From assembly GCF_037975245.1 (NCBI RefSeq), contig NC_092576.1, forward strand, positions 21,763,611 to 21,827,610: a stretch of 64,000 nucleotides of DNA, given 5' to 3'. Below the pieces are notes generated by a model that saw only the letters and a program-made list of their open reading frames with translations, had not been told where the DNA came from and made no database searches. Numbering within the stretch: position 1 is the stretch's first letter; each line of letters starts with the position of its first letter. Origin of the DNA: Apostichopus japonicus (lineage: Eukaryota; Echinodermata; Holothuroidea; Aspidochirotida; Stichopodidae). Position numbers and translations under genes: made by a program. Positions 32,011 through 43,170 of this stretch are shown in pieces.

Positions 32011-32740
32011 CAGCTAGGCGGGTACCGTTGTTTTCCGCACACGTTACTTTCCGCTGAAACAAAACGGTGTTTTCCGCAAACAAATTTGTCAGCGGAAAAC
32101 AACGTTTTTTTCAGCGGAAAGTAACGTTTTCTTTTTGGAGGAACAGAATAACTTACTGAATTGATTAGGCACATGGAATGATTTAGGAAGGTGGAGAAGA
32201 TAGGATTTAACTGTAACAGGATAAATCGGCCATGATTTTAGATTTAACTCGTAAGAAAGGTGGTGCAAAATGCGTGTTCGGCTATTAAAACAGCTCCCTT
32301 ACTTATACAGCCATTTCCAGCGAAAATCAAAGATACCGCCTTTTACAACTTTTTTTTTAAACTATCATTACGCGGACCGCACTTTTAATACTTTATTAGA
32401 TAGTCAATCCTTCATAACGCGGGTGTCCCTTTGCCCTTTTATCGGCCGACCACCACATACTTCTTTAATAATCCCTAATTACACACCCCCAAGCCTCCTC
32501 TGTATTATATGCAGCTTAACTTTTCTGACATGAACTCAGTCTAACCATCCTTTATCGACGTTCTTTGATACTTTCTCATGTTATTTTAATCATCCTGCCT
32601 GAACTTGGTATCCTAAAATTGCGGAAAATATAGTATACAGGAAGGTGAAAAAAAAGGTGTTTTCCGCAGAAGAATTTTTTCAGCGGAAAGTAATCAGCGG
32701 AAAGTAACGTATGCGGAAAACAACTGAAACCCAGCTAGGC
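32011..32740. mobile_element. foldback element 2 (FB-b) with 9-bp target duplication
   Basis: Element about 32020-32731, flanked by cagctaggc at 32011-32019 and 32732-32740. The outer left end (gttgttttccgcacacgtta then ctttccgctga) is the reverse complement of the right end with one change in that stretch. Each arm repeats ttttccgc and ttactttccgctga units in both orientations, so each arm is itself a hairpin. The 480-bp centre is unrelated DNA. A 9-bp duplication is what Drosophila FB elements produce. It inserted next to the THAP-like exon. Confidence 0.8.
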
Positions 32741-34719
32741 TGGCTGAGTGCACTGGTACTAAGCTATCGCTGTATACAGTGTTTGACGAACACGAAACTT
32801 TCTTGTACTGTTGTGCACCCATTCTCAACTGATATTTTGTTTACTGTTCGTAACGTATTGTTTACGGCTTTGATCTCGGTTAGCATATTAGGCATACTTA
32901 GTTTTGGTAACATTGGCGGTTCCCCCCGTGACGTCATTATCTTTCGGAATTAGCTTGGTTATTAACTTAATTAAAACAGCAAAGAAACAATTGTGGAACT
33001 CCAAATTTGGAGTATGGGGTTTTGATATGTAGTTTCTCAATTTGTGTAAGTTTGAAGGAAATCTGTTACGTGTCACGTGACCTTTAAGTTAGTCTTGTCA
33101 TCCAACCATTGCTTGAAACGGATCATCCAGCTTTTCCAAAGGAAAGTTAACTGCACATCTAAGATGATTTTAACAAAATGCACAAAACAGTAAACGGCAA
33201 AGGCTTAGAACTTTATATCCGTGACGCAGAATCTTGAAAAATTCAGATTCATGTGCGGGATTTTTCATTAACATTGTGTTGTATAAAGCGTCACAAAATA
33301 CGTGTCTAGTTCTTTGGTTACCATGTTTCATATACAACAGAACTGCAGAAGGATAATCGCCTGGCCTCCCACAGACTGACTGGTATTATGGTATGTTGTG
33401 TAAATGTGCGTAGAAAGTGATTTAATCACAGCCCCACCGAATCATCGGTAATGCTTTACTCCACAGAGTGAATCTGGTGCCACTAAAAAATGCTTGCACT
33501 ATCTTCTAAAGTTTATTCCAAATAACCAATATAACAAATATACAAATTTCGAAATAGTATTCATTTTGTTTTCAATATATCAATAAACGCAGCAACTCTT
33601 CCTTCATTTATATCAATCGCCAAAAATGTCCAGCATAAAGACTCTAGAAACGGTGAATCTGATGTTTACAAGCAATATCGTTGATCTATACACTCCACAC
33701 ACAATTGATGAGGCAATGAGAACCAGTTTCTGATATGATATTAAAACCATACAAAGGAAACCTTGTTGAATCGCCCTACTTTGCATAGGTCACCAGGTCA
33801 TCCTCATTTCTAACCTTGAAAGTCTATGTTGTTAATGTCATATGTGCAGTAGTGTAGCTGGAACCGTCGCTAAAACATTTACCTTGATAAATAAATGTTT
33901 AAACAATAAGTATCCTTCAAATCCCTTGAAGCTATTAGAAAGAACAGTGTTATATTATGAGCAAAATTTAATTCAGTTGTACGTCAGTCATGTTTATACT
34001 AATCTGGATAATAGCTGATAACTATAGTTATCATTCAAACCCCTTAACACTTTTAGAGATAACCGAGTTCATATTTGAGTTAGATTGAACTTAAAGGGAA
34101 GAGAAGCAATAATTGATTTTTTCAAGTTCTGTATTTTGTGCTGTTTGTTACAGTCTGCTGGTAGCTTACTTGACTGTTAACGGAAAGAGTAGAAAACATA
34201 ATTTTACTTCAGTCCAAAAAAGTCCCACCAGGAAAGATTATAGTAATTTTTTTAACACACGAATATCCCTGACACTTAGACTGTATCTGTGCAAGCAGTG
34301 CAGCTGTCATGAAATGAGTTTTAGAGTGTGCACACAAATTATAAATCATCAACAAAATAACAGTTTTAATGTGACGTTATGGAAGAGTGGAGCTAAACAC
34401 ACGATTAGATTGATTTTGTTCCTTATACTTCAATCTTACTCAATATAATTCAATGTTATTGATAAGTACTTGAGGAGAATTGTTAATATTTAAAAGTAGG
34501 TATATGAGTAATGAGAGCAACACAGGGCTACATTCAGGGTCAGAAGAAAGTAAATTGGACGGAAGTTCTGCAGTAGAATCAAGAGGAAGAGATCTGAAAG
34601 TCATGTTGTATTAAAGATTTTAGATTTTATACAGACTGCATCCCCTCCCCTATCTCCCCCTGTACTACTAAGTAATTAAGTACATTCAACCGACGATATT
34701 AATAATGGTGCACGTGCCC
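32741..34719. other. intronic stretch with one isolated CRE
   Basis: One TGACGTCA palindrome at 32929-32936. The 111-codon plus-strand open frame at 34113-34448 uses a TTG start, shows no domain and has no splice context. No element recognised. Confidence 0.4.
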
Positions 34720-34960
34720 CCCACTTTTCCTCAGGTTAAAAATGTGCCCTTTTTCTCCATAAAAAATTGAGGTGTCTCAAGTTAGCAAGAGGCCAGGGAA
34801 CCAGAATGAACACTAGGGAAGGGCCGTTTCCGGCCATCTGAGGGGTTTGTAAAACCAAAAATGTTCTTGTACGCTCCGCGCCAACCGATGGTGGCGCTCC
34901 GCTCAGATAGTCATGAAAACAAATTTGCAAATCCTGGCTATGTCCTTGAATTTTAATGAA
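34720..34960 (-). mobile_element. hAT-type miniature element, degenerate copy
   Basis: Contains the shared core (gcgccaaccgatggtggcgc) and the ccgtttccggccatctgagg block; the 3' end (aaatcctggctatg) is a decayed terminal repeat. The 5' terminus is lost. Confidence 0.65.
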
Positions 34961-35273
34961 TTTCTGTGGGTCAAACTAGTAGCTAGTATGCATCTTTTCC
35001 TTGAGGGGGGGGGGGGCTGGGGGGAAGAGGCGTTGATGGAGTGATGTGTATACGCAAGTAGGATAATACACAATAAGAGTTAGAAAGGGTGCTAAATATA
35101 AGGCTGCTTCAGTCTAATCGAATTTCTGCAAAGTGCCCTTTGATCTCGGTGCCCCCCCCCCCCAAATTAAAAGTGCTTCCGCCACCCTTGAGAATGAATG
35201 TAAATGAAATAACAGAGGTCGGACTTGTATTATCAGCAGTAGCTGCCATAAATAAAGGTGAATTATCTCTTAC

Positions 35274-35329
35274 CTGCCATCGACCGGTCTGTAAATTCAG
35301 ATGATGAGAAGAAGAGAACCACTTCCAAA
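35274..35329 (-). CDS. LRR gene exon B (56 nt)
   Basis: Acceptor ggttttattcttacag, donor GTAAGAGAT. TT completes a valine codon from exon A, then 18 codons WKWFSSSHHLNLQTGRWQ, ending at a codon boundary that exon C continues. Homologous in sequence and phase to exon B' (13259-13317). It lies just outside the left edge of duplicated segment E copy 2. Confidence 0.75.
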
Positions 35330-36534
35330 CTGTAAGAATAAAACCAAAAAGAGCTATGTTAGCATCAGTGCATACTTTATATTTATTGGTCTGGAAAGAA
35401 ATTGTAAACATTATGATAACTGGATTAATATTGTCTCTTGATGATAATTTTCACATCAGCTGACTAATCAATCTAGTTGATTCCTGAAAGTTAATCTTAT
35501 CAGTCTACTATCATTATAATCTCAGTAATATAGCTGATCAGTTTATAATCCTTATATCTCAGTAAGATTACCGATCAGTTTACTATCATTATCATCTCGG
35601 TTTTATACCTGATCAGTTTAAAAACATTATCCTCTAGTTATATAACCAATCAGTTTAGCATTGTTATCATCTCATTAATATAACAGACCAGTTGTACACT
35701 CATCCCACATACAACATGTGAAACAACTCAAATAGGAACGAATGGTGGACTCTGTTAAGAAATTAAATCATGATAGTCGAGTATTCGATGCTCAGATCAA
35801 GATGTAATAATCCATGAGACGATGAACTGATCAGAGAACACTCAACATCAGTGACGTCATCAAAGATCATGAAATCTACTATGATAATAGAATAAAAACT
35901 AAAAAGTATTTGTCATTACTCTAATATGGAGTGAAATTATGGAGCTACAAGACAATCCAGTGATCACATTTATGATGTCGTAAGAGTACGTCAGTTTTGT
36001 AAACTAAGGTTTATATGTGTTGTTTTCAGCCACTTTCTAAGGTATGTTTGTTTTCAACTGTATGAAGACTACTTTTCCTTTGTGAAAGAGGAAAGTATTT
36101 ATGTTCTAACATATTGTTTATATGACTTGACATACACAATTATTATATTGAATAATAACACTGTCCAAATTTATAAGAAATTTCAAGGAGCCTATGTTAA
36201 AGTGTGGTACATCCCCCACCCCCCCCCCCCCCCCCCCGTTAGTATGCCTGTGAAATCGCAATCACAATTGATCATAAGGAAATTCTATTTTCCTATTTAC
36301 AAACACAGCTTAAGTGTAAGCAAAGATCTCTTTCAGTATCATATTAGTCTCACTACGCATTCACTCTTAACTTAACGATTTCCAAAATAATTTCATACAC
36401 GATAAGGAAAATATATAATTAAATTTCTGTTGATAATTTAATTCAATTTCTACTTAGTTGTCATGGAAACTATGTGAACAAAGAAATAGATGCCCATTGT
36501 GGAACAGCTAATGAGTGACACACCCCTTACATAC

Positions 36535-36552
36535 CTCTGTGACTTATTTCCT
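36535..36552 (-). CDS. possible 18-nt microexon of the LRR gene
   Basis: Acceptor tatttctttgaacacttctatag and donor CAGAG|GTATGTAAGG flank 18 nt that would add six residues between exons A and B without changing phase (G then AG GAA ATA AGT CAC AGA G). The analogous A'-B' intron shows no counterpart, and A joins B perfectly without it. If real it is optional or lineage-specific. Confidence 0.3.
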
Positions 36553-36744
36553 CTATAGAAGTGTTCAAAGAAATAAAATATGGTTGTAAAAAGAAAACAT
36601 CTCCAATTAGCTGTATCTAAAATGGAGTCATGCATTCAGGAAGTCAGGATATATGGATGTCCAATAACTATCTTAAGTTAAACGATGAAAACAACGGAGG
36701 TAATTGTTTTCCGAAGTAGGTATTATGATGTATGGGATCAAATC

Positions 36745-37490
36745 AGGTCCCTTTAAGAATTGGTGACAAGGTCATAACCTCTGTTCCGGTAGTCCGCAAT
36801 CTCGGTGTGTATATGAACACTTACCTTGCTATGGATCAGCAAATTAACTACATATGTAAGCCTACAATGTTTCATGTTAGGCGGGTCGGGCAACTAAGAT
36901 AATATCTCGATAGGCCTGCTACTGAAAAACTTATTCATGCTGTTAACTCAAGAAGGCTGGATTATGGCAATACTCTTCTATTGGTGTAGCAACATCCCAA
37001 CTATCAAGATTGCAAAGGATCCAAAACACGGCTGCTCGAATAATCCATAGGGCGAACAGGTTTACCCCCATCCCTCCTTATACTGGAAGAACTACACTTG
37101 TTACCAATAAGACTCTGTATTGACTACAACATGCTCATTCTATTTTTCGCGCCATTTAAACTGGTATCCTAACCACCTTAATGTTCTTTAACATCAGCAA
37201 GCTAAATGTAGACCAATACGTTCGCAATATCAATTACAACTTCAGGTTCTAATGTCACGTACAAGATCTTTCGGTGACCGTAGCTTTCTTAATGCTGCAC
37301 CACTTTTATGGAACTCTCTAGGTAGAAATAAAGTCTTTAGATTCTATTATTCTATGCAAGCGCTGTCTTAAAACTTTTCTGTTCTCTCAACTCTATTAGC
37401 GTTTGTACTGTCAGCACTCGTAAAGCACATCGAACAACTTTTGTTGGAATCTGCGCTATATAAGACTAGTTAATATTATTATTATTAAAG
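36745..37490 (+). pseudogene. L2-type LINE 3' end
   Basis: Fragmented translation matches the C-terminal region of L2-clade reverse transcriptases: VRNLGVYMN, RRLDYGNTLL, LSRLQRIQNTAARIIHR across frameshifts, LLPIRLCIDY, then RSFGDRSFLNAAPLLWNSL. The 3' end (gcgctatataagactagtta then attattattatta) is the typical L2-like terminus with a short tandem tail. Several frameshifts and stops: dead. Absent from segment E copy 1. Confidence 0.8.
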
Positions 37491-37990
37491 CACATATATT
37501 TCTAATGCTTTCCCTAATATCATTAACCACTTTTTATTCATACTATTATTTTTTCAAGGCAAATCATTCATGGAAGTTAATGTTTGCAAATACATTCAGA
37601 TTGTACTCTTTTCAAGCACCGACCAAGAGGGTGGTGGGGTGTCCTCCTACCACCACTATCACGCATTTCAAACTTACATAGCATTTCAAAGTAGTTATAT
37701 CACAATGTTGCGTTTAGCCTTACATATTAGACATAATATAAGTCAACTATGCCTCAGAAGGTAATATTTGGTGTATAAAGTTTCCCTTTTTCTGGGAAAG
37801 GACCACAGACCACCCAGCCCCACATATCATATCGGTTTTACCGACCTGTAAAATCAGAACGAGTATCTATTCTTTGCGTTGATAACGTCTTTGATGTTAT
37901 CATACTGAGCTAATATTACCAATTAGGATATTTCAAGTACTGTACATCTAGTCCCTACGGTTCTGTTACATATTTGGTTTCTGTCTAGTT

Positions 37991-38394
37991 TTCGCTTATT
38001 TTTCTTCGTCGCTATACACGGCCAGTAATATCCGCTGATACAGATGTTGCTTTATTTTTAATGTTTTCAGAGACTGCTGTTTACAAAGGGATCACGGAAG
38101 AGAACTAGAATAATACAGTAGGCCTATACCTTTCTCCGAGATTTTATATATCACTTATCCTGAGTTATACCAGTCCCCTTGCTGTAGTACGCATAATTTA
38201 CATCAATACCGCTGTGTAAGTAAATATATTTAGGAATGTGTCAAGTATTGTGTTGATCTCACAACATTCAACTTAGAAATGCGTCTCACAAATTTCAGAT
38301 AATCAAAAACTTTGATGCTAAGTTATATTTCGCTGCTTTATTCTGTAATTCAGATTGATAGAATAGTTTAAAGGGTGTGAAGACTCGCGCAAAA
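37991..38394. other. intronic stretch, nothing recognised
   Basis: Lies between segment E copy 2 and the inverted B block. No exon or shared repeat. Confidence 0.4.
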
Positions 38395-38740
38395 AGAAAT
38401 GTCAAATGCCGGTAATCTGACCTAGTTTCGAATGAGGTGTAACAGAAGTGTTAATCACCACCATCGATCCCAGAAAATACACACACAGCTTGTTACCGTC
38501 GGTAATTAGACACTAATGCACAGTCAGTACATACAGCTGCGGTCAATACCCACAGCACAGTATACAAACTATACAGCGATGGACATCTCAGGTCCAGCTA
38601 AAGATAACAAGGTATCACGTTTCATTACTGTCTGCATTTTGTAGCAACACAAACAAAACGTCACTTGCAAGCAACAGAAAGTTAACTTTTTCAGATGGCC
38701 GCATGCGGTTTGGGGCGAGTCTTCAATGCCTTTAAGCGTA
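38395..38740 (-). repeat. segmental duplication B, inverted third copy
   Basis: Reverse complement of about 4930-5270 with few changes: cacttctgttacacctcatt and gccatctgaaaaagttaact type blocks are shared in order. It shows that block B moved as a unit in both orientations. Confidence 0.8.
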
Positions 38741-39245
38741 TATTTTGATATGTTTTATATGTAGGTGGGTGTGTGTGTTGGGGGGGGGGGGGAACGATTT
38801 GGCAGACTCTTATTGGTATTGGAAGGGGGAAGCACAACAAAACCTTCCAAAACCCTAAACAATCATTGTCGCAGTGTAATTAAGTTGCCCAATGTGTATG
38901 ATAACATTACATTTGGGAAAGCGATTTAATGCATCAATTGATGTGATCGCCACTCATAGAAACATATTATAGGGCAGTGATCGAGAAAGAGCGAAATCAA
39001 AGGAATAAATTGTTGAGTGTTAAGTGTTGTTAAATATATATTATTCGGTTTGTTGTTTTAGAAGACCCTGTTTTGGGTGTCTCCTACTTACAAATGGGCA
39101 GAAATGTGTTGCTGATTCATTACTCTCTTGTATGTGAATCAACAACAATCAACAAGTCAGCAGACTTGCACATAGTTGGTTTTAAGCCTTTTAATAAATG
39201 AACGAAATTTGAAATATGTCCATTATGACGTCATTATGACAATAC
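38741..39245. other. intronic stretch with poly-G run and one CRE
   Basis: Poly-G (about 12) at 38780-38791. TGACGTCA at 39226-39233, just past the 3' end of exon A on the minus strand. Nothing else. Confidence 0.4.
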
Positions 39246-39322
39246 CTTTCACATTTCTTGACTTCAAGGATGATGGAATGGATTCAACCGGAATAGTGTC
39301 TGGCAGATCGTACCAACTAAAC
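39246..39322 (-). CDS. LRR gene exon A (77 nt)
   Basis: Very strong acceptor (actctgcttctctccatag), donor GTATTG. The first G completes an arginine codon from LRR exon 43408-43616 (LKEL-R), then 25 codons begin FSWYDLPDTIPVE and end SSLKSRNVK, and a final G opens a valine codon for exon B. Same size, phases and landmarks as exon A' (18522-18598). Confidence 0.75.
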
Positions 39323-39660
39323 CTATGGAGAGAAGCAGAGTAATCATCGTGTAAGATGTAGAACACGTAGAGGAATGTCCTCCTAGTAACGTTTAATGTT
39401 TACCAAATCAATGAAGATAAATAAAGTAAACAACAAATAACAAGGAAATAACCACACCTGATTGATCATTATCAGCCTTGTGTTTCAACGTTTGCACGAA
39501 TATTAAACCAGAATGGGTATAGTAATGTAGATAATAAAGATGATGTATGTAAATTGTATGTGATTGATAGTAATTCCAGCCGTCCAAATTATCAGAATTG
39601 GCTAAATTGTGCATATGTTTAACTTTACAATTAATTTTAAAGTTGTTCAGCCATGTAGAA

Positions 39661-40825
39661 CAGGCGCGTATCCAGGATTTTCTAACCCGGGGGCGCAAAT
39701 TACTATCTAAGCGGAGCGCCACCATCGGTTGGCGCGCAGCGTACAAGAAAATTTCTGGTTTTGATACCCCCCAGATCACCGGAAATGGCACTTCTCGGGC
39801 TTGAAAATGACCAACCAGATGTACACTTTTACCTGGGAACCAAGTATTTCCCAATAGTTTTCTTTCCATCCATAACCTTTTTGAAGATTTTCATCAGTCA
39901 CACATCATGTTCGACCTCATCGCATCTCCTGTGGATCATTGCTTTTGTAGGTGATTCTACGTCGCGGTCCACAATACCCGACAGCCCCACTTTTCAAGGT
40001 TTTCAGCCCATTATTTGTTCAAAATTTGAAAATTCACATTTCTCGTGAATAAACTCACTTCAAAACATACCCATAATGTTGCCAAAAAATGTCATCTATG
40101 GACAACCAATATAGAAAAACCTCCTTGAACCCGTAACAGACCGGTCAAAATTACACGAGTAGAGGGAAGTATGATGAAGAATGTTGGTCAGGAAATTTTC
40201 GAAAATTCAGACACACTAATTTATTGGTGTAGAAATATTAAAACCTCTTATAACGGCTATTATAAAACTTGGTTGAAGGAAATGAAAAAATACCAGATAT
40301 TTCCTTCAACCGAACACTACACACATAGGCGTAGGAGGCAAGGGCTCCTACGGAAAGAAAAATAAATTGCAATGATGTAGCTAAAGGAAATGACCAGTTT
40401 AAAAAATATCTCCTTGATAATTTAAAGAAAGTTGTAAGCTTGGCCGACTAATTCGACATTACTAATGTAAAAGAGAATTTGACATAATTGGACCTCCATG
40501 CTTTTTCTCCATCTACATAAGACATTTCGTTATTTACAGCATCCCGCGGTATACTGCGCAATTTCCATGAACCGTACTATACACGATGGCATGCGATGTA
40601 ATAACTGATGCTTACTTATATATTGATATCAACGTGTTAAACGCGCGCGGAGCGCGCGAAAAATTTAGGTTATATTTTTTGGGTAAAGTCGTTAGAGTCC
40701 CCAAAATCAAATGGGTTACTATGACTACACACATCGACAGTTTTGAGGCTGTTCATCCTGGAACCTCGATTTTCATGCTCACTGATATATGATGTGATAT
40801 CTGCTGTGTGGTTTACAAATTCGAA
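39661..40825 (+). mobile_element. repeat R1, long copy with hAT-type terminus
   Basis: Starts with CAGGCGCGTATCC at 39661, carries the shared core (agcgccaccatcggttggcg) at about 39714-39733, then continues into R1 sequence also found at 6631-7060 and, inverted, at 51984-54134. A 397-bp insertion splits it at 40327-40723 and another hAT-type element abuts its far part at 40826. The far terminus was not identified. Confidence 0.75.
40316..40734. mobile_element. 397-bp insertion with 11-bp target duplication
   Basis: 40327-40723 is absent from the other R1 copies and is flanked by actacacacat at 40316-40326 and 40724-40734. It begins with an 8-bp-stem hairpin (cgtaggaggcaagggctcct then acg) and contains a 17-bp GC palindrome, cgcgcgcggagcgcgcg, at 40642-40658. 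No coding frame. The family is not recognised; an 11-bp duplication would suit a retroposed or unusual element. Confidence 0.65.
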
Positions 40826-41065
40826 CAGGCGCGTAGCGAATACTTTGCCAAGGGAGGGGCGAAGCCTGTAGGCAAACTATCTAAGCGTAGCGCCACCACA
40901 GATTGGCGCGAACGTACAAGAAAATTTTGGCCGAAAATGCCTCCCAGATCGCTGGATATGACACTTCCACTGCCTTGTAAGTTGCATCTAAGCATTTTCT
41001 ATTTTGAATTTACTAGCGATATCATAAAAAAAATATGCTCGGGGGCGGTCGCCCCCTTCCCGAAA
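40826..41065 (+). mobile_element. hAT-type miniature element, one end present
   Basis: Begins CAGGCGCGTAGC at 40826, has the core (agcgccaccacagattggcg) and ends in the gggggcggtcgccccctt block. The terminal repeat at the right is missing; sequence passes into the inverted-duplicate element that starts at about 41066. Confidence 0.75.
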
Positions 41066-41535
41066 TGCGTCATGTTCTCCGACGACTCCGACCAGCCACA
41101 ATTGGTTTCATAGCACAATGGTTTAAGGCGTCCATACACACACACACACACGCGTAATGGTAGACCATATGTAGTATATATATAGATACATTAGTGAGAG
41201 AGGAAAAATGGAAACGTCAAAAATGGAGTTGTCGGTGATAGGGGAAGGGTGATGCGCCCGCCCCTTCCGACATCCTAGATCCGTCACTGGCTACCCTGTG
41301 TATATATTAGCGATCAGTGCTGTAATGATGTCACTGTTCTTCTTTCTCTTCCAGGTGTCTTGGCATATTTATTCTACTCCCTCCTCTTTTTTCACTCCTT
41401 CTTTTTCCCTTCCTTCCTCCTCCTCTTTTTACCCTCTTTTTTCCTTTTGTTCTTCTCTTTTTTTCCTCTCCTCTTTTTCTTACCCGGGGGGCGCGCGCCC
41501 CCAACACCCCCCCCTGGATACGCACCTGTAGAATA
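41066..41535 (+). repeat. inverted-duplicate element with polypyrimidine core, copy 1
   Basis: Reverse complement of 50085-51150 apart from SINEs inserted in the latter. It has a 120-bp CT-rich tract (about 41360-41485) giving artefactual low-complexity frames on both strands, a tccgtcactggctaccctgt decayed hAT-type end, and terminates cctggatacgcacctg, the CAGGCGCGTATCC terminus again. Non-coding. Confidence 0.75.
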
Positions 41536-43170
41536 CAACAGTATACACAACAAACGGATTAATACTGACTCCTTGTAACAACTGCATGTACTTTCCCCTC
41601 GGATCACATGATTTGCATCGTGTGCTATTTTGGGTAGATTTATTGATTCTTTAGTTCATCTTCGTGACTCCATCTCACTTTAAATGAGAACTAAAATGTC
41701 TGAGATTGGCTGAGTTCACTGCATGGTAAAATATGAAATCTAGAAATAATGATTCTTAAAGCTGAAAAATTGTTTCTTAATCTTAAAAAGTAAGTTTTTC
41801 AACGCTATAGGGGGGATGGCAAACCTGCAAAAACTTGCACTAAAGAGGAGGATGGGGGAAGGGAGAGGGGTAGGAGGGTCAAGGACATAGCAACATTCTT
41901 TACTGGGCGAAACAACTGGTCCTCTAGGGTTATTTCAGGAAAAGGATAAACACAAAATGTAAAATTGCATACACAAAAAGCAGATACACCAATGTTCCTT
42001 ATTATTTAAGTATTTAGTAAATATCAACCTTTTAGAATTGTATCACATTGCAACTCGTTGTTATTCCGTCATTGATCTATATCCAATTTTACAAAATTAT
42101 AACATATATATTTGTGCAGTTAATATGAGTTTCCTTATCCATGGTACATTGAAGAGGGTCGGTATGGTAACGGTGGATTGGTAAATGGAATAACGTGGAT
42201 TGGTGTCGGGAATGTATTGAGTGAAACCGGTTTTCGAATGACCTATGAGTGAAGGGGCGTGGGAGTGGGGTGTGAGGGGGTGGTCAACAACATTAAATTG
42301 TTTAGGGCAAAGCATGGATTTCATAGTCAATACTGAAGAATGAAGAAATATTAAACGCGAGTATTACAATTTTAAACAACAGAATGTTTTAATGACATTT
42401 TTGTATGAAGTTATCATCTTTAAAAAAATGAAGCTCACTATGTCCCAGCTTTTTTTCTTATTCTTTAAGATAATGAGTGAAATAAAATATTATTTTAACT
42501 GATTTGACATGAAATTGTATTCCACAATATACAGAAGGCGTTGATGCAATTCTGAGTGGATTACATATCACAGTATTTATGAGATTTGCCTTACATGATT
42601 TTTATTTTAATAAAAAGAAAATACTTCAAAAACTTAGTTACAATTACTTTATTTTTATTTTCGTTTTTATATGTATTTATTAACATATTTTGATTAACTA
42701 GTTTTGAAACTGCGACAACTAAAACTGTTTTATTTGTTGCTTTTTTGGTATACATTTCATGTTTTGCTAGAGTAGTATAATTTATTTCTTGGGTTTTGAA
42801 CAATAAATTTATATGTTTTTGCTATTTTTTATTGCCATCATTCACTAATTTATATAATATTATTAAACATATTTTTAAAATAAAATTTACATAATTCATC
42901 ACATTTTTTGAAGTTTTCAATTTCAAAAGTAACATTTCTTACTTATAAAACTCAGAAACTCTATTTTAGAATATTCATTATATTCAATTAGAATTATTAA
43001 AATCCAATACCTTGTGTGTATTAACTCTTTGTTTTGTCCTAATTAACATTACTGCCATTCTTAAACACATTTCTGAGTTAAACTGTAACAATATTCCAAT
43101 CAAAGAACATCTTAAACAACCCACAACCCACCCCTTCAACCCTCTCTACCAACCCCATTCTTAAAATATT
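41536..43170. other. AT-rich intronic stretch, nothing recognised
   Basis: Very AT-rich, especially 42590-43000. No shared repeat, exon or RNA gene. If the LRR model is right this is part of the intron between 43408-43616 and 39246-39322. Confidence 0.4.

Larger units (their letters stand above)
35362..37990. repeat. segmental duplication E, copy 2
   Basis: Second copy of 20545-22190. It has the empty site for the 20.8-kb hAT-type element and is interrupted at about 36283-37565 by 1.3 kb absent from copy 1, which includes an L2-like LINE. A poly-C run (about 18) lies at 36220-36237 where copy 1 has only cacccgacacccg. Confidence 0.85.

Noticed and set aside
34113-34448. 111-codon plus-strand frame
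   Set aside because: Starts with TTG, no domain, no splice context; likely chance.
41331-41607. Lys/Arg/Gly- and Phe/Ser-rich frames
   Set aside because: Translations of the polypyrimidine/polypurine tract; low-complexity artefacts also seen at 50.1-50.4 kb.
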